In this document: positions 1 through 8,278 of the stretch, piece by piece
How positions within the stretch are numbered: position 1 is the first letter of the stretch
Layout: each line of letters starts with the position of its first letter
Source of the DNA: JAKZSU01 sp047517485
GTDB taxonomy: Bacteria > Pseudomonadota > Alphaproteobacteria > UBA7887
DNA: 38,679 nt
Direction of reading: 5' to 3'
Assembly (NCBI GenBank): GCA_047517485.1
Contig: JAKZSU010000180.1
Location: forward strand, 1-38,679
The notes under the pieces: generated by a model
The model's database searches: none
Told to the model about the DNA's origin: nothing
What the model saw: only the letters and a program-made list of their open reading frames with translations
Program-made: the position numbers and the translations under genes

Positions 1-136
1 AGGCTCGTGGCCTGCTTTTCTTCCGACTGCTCCAGCAGGCGGTGCAGCACGAGCCGGTCCCCTACAAGGGCCTAGTCGGCGGTCATCGCAGCCTCGGAAA
101 CCAAATGTAGGGGATACAAGAGCGAAGTGGATACCC
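1..136 (+). mobile_element. Right (3') end of an IS1595-like insertion sequence, truncated by the window edge
   Basis: The inverted complement of 116-136 reads GGGTATCCACTTCGCTCTTGT. It matches 38542-38562 at 20 of 21 positions, which is the expected relation between the two termini of one IS type. A transposase reading frame stops 26 bases inside this terminus. The rest of the element lies outside the window. The 8 bases just outside this end (AGTTAATA) do not equal those outside the other copy, so no target duplication can be inferred. The terminal repeat match is seen directly. The family assignment is inferred from the N-terminal peptide of the other copy. Confidence 0.65.
3..110 (+). CDS. 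Transposase, C-terminal fragment (IS1595-like)
   Basis: Frame 3 is open from the window edge to TAG at 108-110 and gives 35 residues, including GLLFFRLLQQAVQ followed by EPVPYKGLVGG. This kind of C-terminal end is familiar from IS1595/ISXO2-like transposases. The stop codon lies just inside the IS terminus, as expected for the last codons of a transposase. The 5' part is outside the window, so catalytic residues cannot be checked. The family call is recollection supported by the matching IS end at 38542 and is not a database result. Confidence 0.5.
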   Translation, partial: ARGLLFFRLLQQAVQHEPVPYKGLVGGHRSLGNQM

Positions 137-137
137 A

Positions 138-280
138 GTTAATACCAAACCGCGATGAGCAAGACTCATCGCGGTTTGTAGCGCGTTCAAGCGCCGGCCA
201 AGCTTGCCTCGCATAAGCTCGGGCACGCGGTCGCGCTTGCCGGCCGGCCATGAGTTTCACTCGCTGCAGGGCGGTATAAC
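138..280 (+). repeat. MITE/ERIC-like structured repeat, copy 1
   Basis: This ~140-bp sequence is repeated with moderate divergence at 11874-12013 in the same orientation. It starts with a hairpin at 147-177: AAACCGCGATGAG, a 5-base loop, then CTCATCGCGGTTT (13 bp, perfect). Its outer ends, GTTAATACC (138-146) and GGTATAAC (273-280), are imperfect inverted repeats, so it looks like a small non-autonomous element. It begins two bases after the IS terminus and ends seven bases before the stop codon of the DUF2125 gene. It contains no credible coding sequence. Confidence 0.75.
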
Positions 281-286
281 CAGAGA

Positions 287-1354
287 TCAACACGTGGTTG
301 TGGTGGTCTCCCCAGCCTCGAACTCGCAGTCGCCGTCCGGCGTGACGACGCCGAATCGGGGCAGACGCGCGATCGGCAACCCCAGCCAGTTCAAATATCC
401 CCCCGACATGGCGAACGAGAGACGCAGATCGTCGGCGGTCTCGGATCCGCGCAGCTCGCCGACTTGGTCGAGAGCGTCCCGCGCCCGTCCGTGCGCATCG
501 TCGCTGAGCACACCGGCTTGGTGCGCCGAAGCGATCGCCGCGGTCAAACCGGCGGCGGTAACCGAAAATCGTCCCGCGGGTCGGAGCAACCGATCGAGGT
601 CAAAACGCCCATCGAGCGCCAGGTGAAAGGGGCCCCAGCGTAGCGAAAGCTCGGAAATCTCGACTACCCCGTTGGCGTCTTTCCAGGCTTCCGCGGTGGT
701 TGGCGGTACCCGGGCGAGGCCGGTCGCCCACGCCGATAGTCGGACGCTGTCGGCGGTATCGCCTATCGGTGGCGGCAGGCGATAGGGCTCGGGCATCAAG
801 ACCTCGTCGACGGCGGCCTCGAGCGCCATCGTGCCGTCGGATCGCACGCGCAGTGAGAATTCGAGGCGTGCCGCTTCGAACGTCATGTCCGGCGCGATCA
901 CGGTCACGGTCTCACCGCGCAACGCGACCGCCTCGACGCGGCCGTCGGCGGTCAGGCGAATGTCGGCGGCGAGATTGCGCGCCCACAGGGACACCGTCGA
1001 TTTGCCCAGCGGTCCATCGGCGAAAAACTGCTGTGGCGCCGGTAAAGTGGCGGCGATGCGGCTGGTATCGTTCGGGTCGAGGCTGAATATCACCTCGCCC
1101 AACCGCCATTCCCAGGCCTGGCCGAGAGTGACTCCGCGCACCGCGACCGCATCGAACGATACGATGGGGTGCGATTCGGTGCCGACGTCGCGGATCGCGC
1201 CGACGGTGATGGTCGGCGCCAAACGGCTTAGCGCGGGCACCGGGCGAGACAGGACGCGCGCGATCGCGAGGTCCGAGAGATCTTGCCAAACGCCGCTCCA
1301 CGCCGCTATCGCCGACAGCACCGCCACGACCAGTGGTGAAAATTCCGCACCCAT
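287..1354 (-). CDS. DUF2125 domain-containing protein
   Basis: The predicted protein is 355 aa. It has one hydrophobic N-terminal segment (PLVVAVLSAIAAW) that could be a signal anchor, followed by a beta-rich body. The segment LSLRWGPFHLALDGRFDLD, about 220-240, fits the DUF2125 family of alphaproteobacterial envelope proteins, whose function is unknown. The ATG at 1354 was chosen over GTG at 1372 because it begins right before the hydrophobic segment; neither has a good ribosome-binding site. The C-terminus ends in a run of threonines (GETTTTTC) next to the repeat at 138-280, so the last residues may not be native. It is divergent from the monooxygenase remnant starting at 1429. Confidence 0.7.
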   Translation of the reverse strand: MGAEFSPLVVAVLSAIAAWSGVWQDLSDLAIARVLSRPVPALSRLAPTITVGAIRDVGTESHPIVSFDAVAVRGVTLGQAWEWRLGEVIFSLDPNDTSRIAATLPAPQQFFADGPLGKSTVSLWARNLAADIRLTADGRVEAVALRGETVTVIAPDMTFEAARLEFSLRVRSDGTMALEAAVDEVLMPEPYRLPPPIGDTADSVRLSAWATGLARVPPTTAEAWKDANGVVEISELSLRWGPFHLALDGRFDLDRLLRPAGRFSVTAAGLTAAIASAHQAGVLSDDAHGRARDALDQVGELRGSETADDLRLSFAMSGGYLNWLGLPIARLPRFGVVTPDGDCEFEAGETTTTTC

Positions 1355-1428
1355 ACCGCGCGGTTTATACACCGCGGTGGCGCCTTCGCGCTATTGTTCG
1401 GGCCACATTTGGGTCACCATGGCCGGCG

Positions 1429-2271
1429 ATGAAAGCAACAGCGTCTTCCGACCGATCGAGTGGACTATGTGATGTCGCCATCATTGGTGTCGGCGCGGCG
1501 GTGGACTGGCTTGCCGTCGATCTTGCGGCGCGGGGGGCGAGCGTGACGGCGAGCGCGGCGGTGGCCGAGGGTCGCTTCGTCGTCCATTTTCTGCCGGACC
1601 CCGGCGAGGAGGCGAGATCAGATGGTGATCCGTGGCGCCGCGGGTCGGTATTGTACGCTGGCGCGGCGGCACGCCCGGCGGATTCGCACAGCGACCGTCT
1701 TGCCCTTGGCGACGCCGCCAATCTGGCATGGAAGCTCGCGTTGGTGGCGCGCGGACTGGCGCCCGACGGGTTGCTCGACAGCTTTGACGCGGAACGCCGC
1801 GGCGCCGGCGACGCCGCGCTCGATTACCGCGACTCGCCGTTGACCAGCGAATTCGCGATCGACGCCAAATTCAGGACCGGACCGCCGCCCGGCGCGGAGG
1901 TGACCGAGGCGCCGGTGCCGTCCGAGGCGGGCGCCGGATTTCACGCGCTGTTTTTCACCGGCGGCTACGCTGCCTTGCCCGACGGACTGGCGACGGCGCT
2001 GCAAAGCTTCGCCACCGCCGCGATTCCGCTCACCACCACCGTGATCACCGCGTCCGAAGCGCCGGGGAGTGAGGGGTTCACTCTGGTCCGCGACCCCGAG
2101 CGCGCGCTGCATCGCCGGTTCGGCGCGATGACCGGGGCGTTCTATCTAATCCGGCCCGACCGGATCGTCGCCGCGCGGTGGCAGCACCCCAGCGCCGACG
2201 CGATCACCGCCGCGCTGGCCAAGGCGACCGGGCACGCCGGCGCGCACTCGTCACGATCGAGTGGGTGGTAG
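1429..2271 (+). pseudogene. FAD-dependent aromatic monooxygenase, internally deleted remnant
   Basis: The 280-aa frame joins pieces of a PheA/MhpA-type flavoprotein monooxygenase, a family that is usually over 500 aa. The N-terminus (CDVAIIGVGAAVDWLAVDLA) resembles the dinucleotide-binding GxGxxG region but lacks the usual last glycine. About 50 residues later it jumps to GDAANLAWKLALVARG, the conserved segment that normally sits near residue 300. The C-terminal ~90 residues (FYLIRPDRIVAARW) match the thioredoxin-like tail of this family. Most of the substrate domain is missing, so activity is unlikely. The start at 1429 has only a weak ribosome-binding site. The frame is still open, so the deletion may be recent or the fragment may be expressed. 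Confidence 0.65.
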
Positions 2272-2323
2272 ACGCGGGCCAACTGACGGGGTATTGCACA
2301 GCGCCGAAAATGGGGGAGCAAGC

Positions 2324-3136
2324 ATGACATCCGAGACTTACACACGATTCGACACGTTGGGTTTCGACTGGCCGGCCGAGCGGGTCTTGCGCGTGACCAT
2401 GGGGGGTGGTGAGCGGCTGTCCTCGGTGGGCGCCGAAATGCACGGCCAGTTGGCCGAGGTCTGGCGCGCTATCGATGCCGATCCGGACGTCGCCGCGGTC
2501 ATCCTGCGCGGTAAGGGTAAGGGATTTTCCGCCGGCGGCGATTTCGATCTCGTCGAGACCGTCGCCGACGATTACGACACCCGGGTGCGGGTCTGGAAGG
2601 AAGCGCGCGATCTCGTCTACAACGTGATCAATTGTTCGAAACCGATCGTCTCGGCAATGCATGGCGCCGCGGTTGGTGCCGGTCTGGTCGCCGGCCTGCT
2701 CGCCGATATTTCGATCGCCACGCGCACCGCCCGGATCATCGACGGCCATACCAGGCTGGGTGTCGCGGCGGGCGATCATGCGGCGATCATCTGGCCGTTG
2801 CTCTGCGGTATGGCGAAAGCGAAATACTATCTGTTGTTGTGTGAGCCGGTATCCGGCGAAGAGGCGGAGCGCATCGGCCTGGTGTCGCTGTGCGTCGACG
2901 AGGACGAGCTTCAGGACAAGGCGTTGGACGTGGCCAACAAGCTCGCCGCCGGTTCGCCGACCGCCATTCGCTGGACCAAATACGCGCTCAACAATTGGCT
3001 GCGCAATGCCGGGCCGACCTTCGATACCTCGCTGGCGCTCGAGTTTCTCGGGTTTACCGGCCCCGACGTTCGCGAAGGCATTGCGTCGCACAAGGAAAGG
3101 CGCGCGCCTGACTTCGCCAAGAAATCGCCACTCTAG
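2324..3136 (+). CDS. Enoyl-CoA hydratase/isomerase (crotonase) family protein
   Basis: This 270-aa protein is of normal length for the crotonase superfamily, cytosolic enzymes acting on acyl-CoA thioesters. The oxyanion-hole segments are visible as GKGKGFSAGGDFD (about 60-72) and HGAAVGAGLVAGL (about 113-125). Where classical enoyl-CoA hydratases carry a catalytic glutamate, this protein has GVAAGDHAA, so the precise reaction (hydratase, isomerase or other) cannot be assigned. The ATG at 2324 is preceded by GGGGGAG five bases upstream, which decides the start over an in-frame ATG at 2261. It follows the monooxygenase remnant by 52 bases and converges on the HtrA gene with a 3-base gap. Confidence 0.85.
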   Translation: MTSETYTRFDTLGFDWPAERVLRVTMGGGERLSSVGAEMHGQLAEVWRAIDADPDVAAVILRGKGKGFSAGGDFDLVETVADDYDTRVRVWKEARDLVYNVINCSKPIVSAMHGAAVGAGLVAGLLADISIATRTARIIDGHTRLGVAAGDHAAIIWPLLCGMAKAKYYLLLCEPVSGEEAERIGLVSLCVDEDELQDKALDVANKLAAGSPTAIRWTKYALNNWLRNAGPTFDTSLALEFLGFTGPDVREGIASHKERRAPDFAKKSPL

Positions 3137-3139
3137 ATT

Positions 3140-4516
3140 CTATCCAATGCCGAGCGGCGCAGCGAGAAACAGCGCCTGGCCGCGGCGTTCGACGAGAAAC
3201 AGCAGCGCGCTGCCGCCCGCGGCCTCGGCCTTGGCGATGGCAACACCGATATCCCTGGTCTCGCGAACGGTTTGCTGCCCGGCCTCGACGATCAGGTCGC
3301 CAATACGGATGTCGGCGCGGGCGGCCGCGCTATCGCGAGTGACAGCGACCACCACCACGCCTTCGGCCGCATCATCAATCCCGTAGCGGGCACGGAGTTC
3401 GGGCGTCAGCGGCGCCACCGCGAGGCCGAGTTTGGCGTGGGTCGGCGCTTGGCGCGGGGCGGCGAGGGCCGCCTCCTGGGCGTCGAGCGCGGCGATCGTC
3501 ACGTCCAAAGTGCGCGCGTTTCCTTTGCGCAGCAGGGTGACCGCGACGCTCTCACCAATCGCCGTGGCGCCGACCAGGCGGGCCAGGGCGCGTGGGTCGG
3601 CGACCGGCTCGTCGGCGAAGCGGATCACTACGTCACCGGCTTTGACTCCGGCCGCGGCCGCCGGGCTGCCTTTGGTCACCCGCGCGACCAGCGCGCCGTC
3701 GGTTTCGCCGAGACCAAGGCTGGCGGCGATATCGTCCGTGAGCGGCTGGATTTGCACGCCGAGCCAACCGCGCACCGCGTGGCCCTGGTCACGGATCTGG
3801 GCGATGATCGCCGATGCCAATTTCGCCGGGATGGCGAAACCGATTCCGACATTGCCGCCGGTCGGCGAGTAGATCGCCGAATTCACCCCGATCACCGCAC
3901 CGTCGAGATCGAACAGGGGGCCACCGGAATTTCCCGGATTGATCGGCGCGTCGGTCTGGAGAAAATCGTATATGCCGGCGTTTATGCTGCGCGAGCGGGC
4001 AGAGATAATACCCGCGGTGACCGTACCCCCGAGGCCGAACGGATTGCCGATCGCCAGCGACCAATCGCCGACACGCACGCTGTCCGAATCGCCCCACGGA
4101 ACGTACGCCAAGGGGTGGTCGGCGTCGATTTTGAGCAGCGCCAGATCGGTGCCTTCGTCGGCGCCGACGATGGTTGCCTCATATTCGGATTCGTCGGTCA
4201 GGGTAATGGTGACCGTGTCGGCGCCGGCGATCACGTGATAGTTGGTGACGATGTAGCCGGCGGGATCGATCACGAAGCCCGATCCGGCCGCCATCCGCCG
4301 TTGCATCGGCGCTTCGTACGGAGCGCCGCGCGCCGGCGCCGCGGTCCTCTCGGTAGTCACCGCCACCACCGCCGGCGAAAGGCGCTCGACCAGGTCGGCG
4401 AAACTGTCGGGGGCGGATCGGGCAAAGGCGGCGATCGGCGCCATGGCGGCAAGGGCGAGGATCAGCACCAGGGCGAAGCCAGGGTTGCCGACGCGACGGG
4501 AACAAGCGAGAGTCAT
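3140..4516 (-). CDS. Periplasmic serine protease, HtrA/Deg family (DegP-like)
   Basis: The predicted protein is 458 aa. An N-terminal signal peptide ends near FARSAPD. A trypsin-like domain carries the triad: His in NYHVIAG, Asp in GTDLALLKI, and Ser in GNSGGPL. Two PDZ domains follow, one starting near GWLGVQIQPL and one near LGLAVAPLTP. This is the normal Deg/HtrA layout for protein quality control in the periplasm. The start at 4516 is supported by AAGGAGTGG seven bases upstream; the in-frame extension to 4561 lacks such a site. It lies downstream of two periplasmic cytochrome genes on the same strand, after a 125-base gap, so it may have its own promoter. Confidence 0.93.
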   Translation of the reverse strand: MTLACSRRVGNPGFALVLILALAAMAPIAAFARSAPDSFADLVERLSPAVVAVTTERTAAPARGAPYEAPMQRRMAAGSGFVIDPAGYIVTNYHVIAGADTVTITLTDESEYEATIVGADEGTDLALLKIDADHPLAYVPWGDSDSVRVGDWSLAIGNPFGLGGTVTAGIISARSRSINAGIYDFLQTDAPINPGNSGGPLFDLDGAVIGVNSAIYSPTGGNVGIGFAIPAKLASAIIAQIRDQGHAVRGWLGVQIQPLTDDIAASLGLGETDGALVARVTKGSPAAAAGVKAGDVVIRFADEPVADPRALARLVGATAIGESVAVTLLRKGNARTLDVTIAALDAQEAALAAPRQAPTHAKLGLAVAPLTPELRARYGIDDAAEGVVVVAVTRDSAAARADIRIGDLIVEAGQQTVRETRDIGVAIAKAEAAGGSALLFLVERRGQALFLAAPLGIG

Positions 4517-4641
4517 AGCGGTCCACTCCTTGGGATGGCGCGACGTCAAGACGCCTGCCACATAGGGCGCAGGCCGCGCGGTCTTAAGGGCAAGTCACGG
4601 GCATTTGATGGTGGCCACGAAATGGTCACAATCGAACTGCT

Positions 4642-5532
4642 CTAGTAATCGTAGTCGTAGTCGTCGTCGTCGTCGTCCTCCTCGTCCGCCGCCGGCGCGG
4701 ATTTCTCCGCTTTGAGAAGATTGTCGATCGGCGGCAGGGCCAGAATATAGTCGGCGACCGCCGCGAGATCCGCGTCGGTCAAATGCTTCGAGCCGTGCTC
4801 GACCAGCAGCGCCATTTCGCCCTGAATGTCGTCGCCTTGCGGCATGAACCCGGTCTGCAGCAGCCAGACGATATCGCCGGCGTTCCACGCCGCGATACCG
4901 GATTGGTGCGACGTGATGTTGGGCACCGTCGAGCCGTCCGGCCCTTGGCGGTGGCCGGCGTAGGCGCGCGCGGTCCGTTTGGCCCCGAGGCGATTGCGCG
5001 GGGTATGGCATTCGCCGCAATGGAGGAAATGCCGCGCCAGATAGGCGCCTCGATTCCACCGTGCGGTCTGCTTAGGCTCCGGCCGCCACGACCGCGGCTT
5101 GAAAAACATCGCCTGCCAGCCGAGATTGACCGCGCGGAGCGAGAACGGAAACGCCAGCGCATGCGCTGTGTTCGGCCGGTCGACCGGCGGCACCGAGCGG
5201 AGATAGGCCCACATATCGGACAAGTCGCGAGGTGTCATGCCGCTGTATACCGGATAGGGGAACACCGGGTAATAGAGCCCGCCATTGGGCGCTCGGCCGC
5301 GGGTCATCGCGGCAATGAAGTCGGTCATTTGCCACCGCCCGATACCGAATTGGCGATCCGGTGTCAGATTGGGCGCATAGAAGGTGCCGAACGGGGTCTC
5401 GATCGCGCCGCCGCCGGCGAGCGGCGCGCCGCCGCCCTTGAAGTCGGTATGACAGGCGATACAGCCGCCGGCGCGCACCAGATAGCCGCCACGCGCGACC
5501 GCATCGGGATCGTCGGGCGACGCTGCGGCCAA
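4642..5532 (-). CDS. Dihaem cytochrome c with acidic Asp/Tyr tail
   Basis: Two haem c attachment sites are seen, CIACH (about 23-27) and CGECH (about 170). They sit in two cytochrome c domains, as in dihaem subunits of alcohol or gluconate dehydrogenases and related periplasmic electron carriers. The partner is not identifiable here. The coordinates use the first TTG (5532), but the same frame continues upstream through RLIVLAWCCVTGPGLAAA, a good signal peptide. That extension has no ATG, GTG or TTG; CTG at 5577 or ATC at 5589 are candidate starts. It follows the cytochrome c' gene by 22-67 bases and is probably translated from the same message. The C-terminus ends in EEDDDDDDYDYDY, encoded by near-tandem GAC/TAC codons. 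Confidence 0.85.
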   Translation of the reverse strand: MAAASPDDPDAVARGGYLVRAGGCIACHTDFKGGGAPLAGGGAIETPFGTFYAPNLTPDRQFGIGRWQMTDFIAAMTRGRAPNGGLYYPVFPYPVYSGMTPRDLSDMWAYLRSVPPVDRPNTAHALAFPFSLRAVNLGWQAMFFKPRSWRPEPKQTARWNRGAYLARHFLHCGECHTPRNRLGAKRTARAYAGHRQGPDGSTVPNITSHQSGIAAWNAGDIVWLLQTGFMPQGDDIQGEMALLVEHGSKHLTDADLAAVADYILALPPIDNLLKAEKSAPAADEEDDDDDDYDYDY

Positions 5533-5599
5533 TCCCGGCCCGGTGACGCAGCACCAGGCCAGGACTATCAGCCTCAGAGTCGCCCGGATCGTCCGCCGC

Positions 5600-6073
5600 C
5601 TATTCTTTCTTTTTGCGGAAATCTTCGTGACAGCCGCCGCATGACTTGCCGAGCGCGCCGATCGCCTTTCTCACTTCGCCGATATCGCCGGTCTCCGCCG
5701 CCGCGATCATCGCCTCCGCCGCCCGCTGGGCTTTCTCCAGCGCGGCGACAAATTTGGCGTTGTCCTGCCAAATCGACGGCAAGGCGCGGGTCTCCCCTGC
5801 CTCGGTCCCGGTGCCCTCGGGGAACAGTGTGGCGGCGGCGCCGAGTCCGTCGCGGATCGCCCGGGCGTTCATCGCCGTATTGCCGATGAAGCTGACCTCG
5901 CCTTTCGCGACCATCGCGATATTGCCAATATTACTGCCGATCGATTTCATGACGTTCTGGCGATATTTGAGGATATTGGCCGGCTCGTCGACGGCATGCG
6001 CGACGGTGCCGAGAACCAACGAGATCGCCAATGCCGCGAGCCCGCTTCGGGCGATGGTGTCTATCAGCTTCAT
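5600..6073 (-). CDS. Cytochrome c' (class II cytochrome c)
   Basis: The 157-aa precursor has a signal peptide (LAALAISLVLGTVAHA). The mature four-helix-bundle-type protein carries its only haem motif at the extreme C-terminus, SCGGCHEDFRKKKE, which is the hallmark of class II cytochromes c. The family is periplasmic and is linked to binding NO or CO and to electron transfer. The start at 6073 has GGGAGG eight bases upstream; the extension to 6106 would precede the signal peptide without a site. It is the first gene of the cytochrome pair and is divergent from the acyl-CoA synthetase at 6208. Confidence 0.92.
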   Translation of the reverse strand: MKLIDTIARSGLAALAISLVLGTVAHAVDEPANILKYRQNVMKSIGSNIGNIAMVAKGEVSFIGNTAMNARAIRDGLGAAATLFPEGTGTEAGETRALPSIWQDNAKFVAALEKAQRAAEAMIAAAETGDIGEVRKAIGALGKSCGGCHEDFRKKKE

Positions 6074-6151
6074 GTCGGCCTCCCACTTTTTTATACCACG
6101 CTCCATTATGCGGTCGGGACGACGCCAAATGCAACCGCGAGCCGGTATACC

Positions 6152-6180
6152 TTGACGCCCGTCGCCAGTCCGGTCATATC
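6152..6180 (+). promoter_or_regulatory. Possible sigma-70-type promoter for the acyl-CoA synthetase
   Basis: TTGACG (6152-6157) and CATATC (6175-6180) are separated by 17 bases and lie 28 bases before the start codon. The -35 hexamer is good and the -10 is partial. It is inferred from sequence only. Confidence 0.35.
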
Positions 6181-6207
6181 GGGCCGGAATTCTGGGAGGA
6201 ATAGGTC

Positions 6208-7752
6208 ATGTATAATTTGTCCGCTGTTCTCGAGGACAGCGCCCGCGCGCACCCCGACCATACGGCGCTGATCATCGGTCCGCGCCATATCTCGTTCGCC
6301 GAGACCAATGGCGCGGCGAACATGATCGCCAATGGCTTGACCGCGCATGGCATCGGGGCCGGCGACACGGTCGCGCTGTGCTGTCCCAACCTGCCCTTTT
6401 TCCCGATGATATATTTTGCCGCGCTCAAGACCGGCGCGACCATTCTCCCGGTCAACGTGCTGCTGACCGATGTGGAAATCACCTATCTGCTGGAGGATTC
6501 AGGAGCCAAGGCGCTGTTCTGTTTCGAGGGCACCGAGGATTTGCCGATCGGCGCTCGGGGGCACGCGGCGTTCGAAAAGGTCGCGAGCTGTGAGCATTTT
6601 TGGCTGATAACCACCGATCCCGCCGCGGCCTCGCCGATCGCCGATTGTGCGACACTGGGCGCCTTGATGGCCGACCGCTCGCCCGCGTTCGATACGGTTC
6701 AAAGAGCCGCCGATGATGTCGCGGTGGTGCTCTATACGTCGGGCACCACCGGCCATCCCAAGGGCGCCGAGCTGACGCACACCAATATTCTGCTCAACGC
6801 GATCATCTCGCGCGATCTCACCGGCGCGAAGAATGACGACGTTTGCATGATCACCCTGCCGTTGTTCCATGTCTTCGGCCAGGTCGTGCTCATGGTCGCC
6901 TGCGCGATGGCCGGCACCACCATGGTGCTGGTGCCGCGGTTCGATCCGACCGCGGTGCTGAAGACCTTGCAGGACGACAACGTGACGATCTTCGCCGGAG
7001 TGCCGACGATGTACTGGGCCTTGCTCAATCACCCGGCCGACGATGTCGACCTCGAGAAGATCAAGAATACTTTGCGGATCTGTGCTTCGGGGGGCGCGTC
7101 GCTGCCGGTCGAGGTGTTGCGCGGCTTCGAGGAAAAGTTCGAGGTCGCGATCCTCGAAGGCTATGGCCTTTCCGAGACCTCGCCTGTGGTCACCTTCAAT
7201 CACCAGCACAAGGAGCGTAAGCCGGGATCGGTCGGCACGCCGGTTTGGGGAGTCGAAGTGCGCGTCGTCGATGAGAATGACAGCGACGTCGCGGTCGGCG
7301 AGCCCGGCGAGATCATCGTCCGCGGCCACTGCGTGATGAAGGGGTATCTGAACAATCCCGAGGCGACGGCGGAAGCGTTTCGCGGCGGATGGTTTCACAC
7401 CGGCGATATCGGTCACTTCGACGAGGACGGCTATCTGTTCATCGTCGATCGGCTCAAGGACATGATTATTCGCGGCGGATTCAACGTCTATCCGCGCGAA
7501 CTCGAGGAAGTTTTGATAACCCACCCCGACGTATCCCTGGTCGCTGTCGTCGGCGTCCCGGATGACCAGTACGGTGAGGAAATCAAGGCGTTCGTGGTTG
7601 CCAAGCCCAATCACCAAGTTGACGGCGACGCCCTCATAGAGTGGTCCAAAAGTCGCCTCGCCGCCTACAAATATCCTCGCCAAGTCGAGGTCCGCGAGTC
7701 CTTACCGATGAATGCGACCGGCAAAATTCTGAAAAAGGAATTGCGCGGCTAA
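6208..7752 (+). CDS. Long-chain acyl-CoA synthetase (AMP-dependent ligase, FadD-like)
   Basis: The 514-aa protein is full length for the ANL adenylating family. It activates a carboxylic acid, probably a fatty acid, with ATP and then forms the CoA thioester. The core motifs are present: YTSGTTGHPKGAE (P-loop, about 177-189), GYGLSETSP (about 318), the hinge region VDRLKDMIIRGG, and the C-terminal catalytic lysine in NATGKILKKEL. GGGAGGAA lies a few bases before the ATG. The gene stands alone between a divergent cytochrome operon and a cold-shock gene. Substrate chain length cannot be read from the sequence. Confidence 0.92.
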   Translation: MYNLSAVLEDSARAHPDHTALIIGPRHISFAETNGAANMIANGLTAHGIGAGDTVALCCPNLPFFPMIYFAALKTGATILPVNVLLTDVEITYLLEDSGAKALFCFEGTEDLPIGARGHAAFEKVASCEHFWLITTDPAAASPIADCATLGALMADRSPAFDTVQRAADDVAVVLYTSGTTGHPKGAELTHTNILLNAIISRDLTGAKNDDVCMITLPLFHVFGQVVLMVACAMAGTTMVLVPRFDPTAVLKTLQDDNVTIFAGVPTMYWALLNHPADDVDLEKIKNTLRICASGGASLPVEVLRGFEEKFEVAILEGYGLSETSPVVTFNHQHKERKPGSVGTPVWGVEVRVVDENDSDVAVGEPGEIIVRGHCVMKGYLNNPEATAEAFRGGWFHTGDIGHFDEDGYLFIVDRLKDMIIRGGFNVYPRELEEVLITHPDVSLVAVVGVPDDQYGEEIKAFVVAKPNHQVDGDALIEWSKSRLAAYKYPRQVEVRESLPMNATGKILKKELRG

Positions 7753-7980
7753 CTCACGCGTACTCTTGCACGGCCCATTCAGCTCTACGGTCCTTAACGA
7801 GAAAGCTTGACTCCTGGGCGGTGAAAATCGTTAGCTTATTTTGCCAAGCAGCAATTGGCCGGACTTCTTACGCGACTCGCTCTGCTGACGCGATCCGATA
7901 AGGCTTAGAATCCGGGTGCATTGGCGTGAGCGGGGCTCCGTTTCATGGCGGGTCCCAAGGGGATTACGGAGGAGGCCGAG
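7753..7980 (+). promoter_or_regulatory. Leader region of the cold-shock gene
   Basis: This 228-base gap holds no convincing gene. TTGACT (7807-7812) followed by TTAGCT (7831-7836) is a weak promoter candidate. It would give an mRNA leader of roughly 140 bases, and long structured leaders are common in cspA-type genes. A clear ribosome-binding site, GGAGGAGG, lies just before the start at 7981. Confidence 0.35.
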
Positions 7981-8184
7981 ATGGCAAGCGGTACCGTCAA
8001 ATGGTTCAATCCCACCAAGGGTTTCGGGTTCATCGAGCCTGACGAAGGCGGCAAGGATGTCTTCGTTCACATCAGCGCCGTTCAGCGCGCCGGACTGGAA
8101 ACCCTCAACGAGGGTCAAAAAGTCAGCTACGAGATCGCCCAAGACCGGGGCCGGACATTCGCGGACAATTTACAAGCAAGCTGA
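7981..8184 (+). CDS. Cold-shock domain protein (CspA family)
   Basis: This 67-aa protein is a single cold-shock domain. It has both RNA-binding motifs, KGFGFIEP (RNP1) and DVFVHI (RNP2), after the typical start MASGTVKWFNPTKGFGF. Members bind single-stranded nucleic acids and act as RNA chaperones in the cytoplasm. The start at 7981 follows GGAGGAGGCCGAG and matches the family N-terminus; the extension from 7945 is not conserved. Expression during cold shock is not shown by the sequence; many alphaproteobacterial paralogues are constitutive or stationary-phase genes. Confidence 0.95.
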   Translation: MASGTVKWFNPTKGFGFIEPDEGGKDVFVHISAVQRAGLETLNEGQKVSYEIAQDRGRTFADNLQAS

Positions 8185-8189
8185 GCAAC

Positions 8190-8217
8190 ATTTAGGTCAG
8201 CGTACGATCTAAATTTT
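8190..8217 (+). terminator. Probable rho-independent terminator after the cold-shock gene
   Basis: ATTTAGGTC (8190-8198) can pair with GATCTAAAT (8206-8214): nine pairs including one G-U, with a 7-base loop, running into TTTT. The stem is AT-rich and so only moderately stable. It lies 6 bases after the stop codon. Confidence 0.45.
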
Positions 8218-8278
8218 ACCCGATCGACCCGTCTCATCGGGGTGGCCGACGTGCTTGCGTTCCCGCCGCCGACACCAC

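Noticed and set aside
3272..4645. Long plus-strand frame opposite the HtrA gene
   Set aside because: The opposite strand has the complete protease with triad and PDZ domains; this frame is its shadow.
4650..4690. Tandem GTC/GTA repeats as a possible CRISPR or regulatory microsatellite
   Set aside because: They are the codons of the Asp/Tyr tail of the dihaem cytochrome; there are no spacers or repeat units of CRISPR size.
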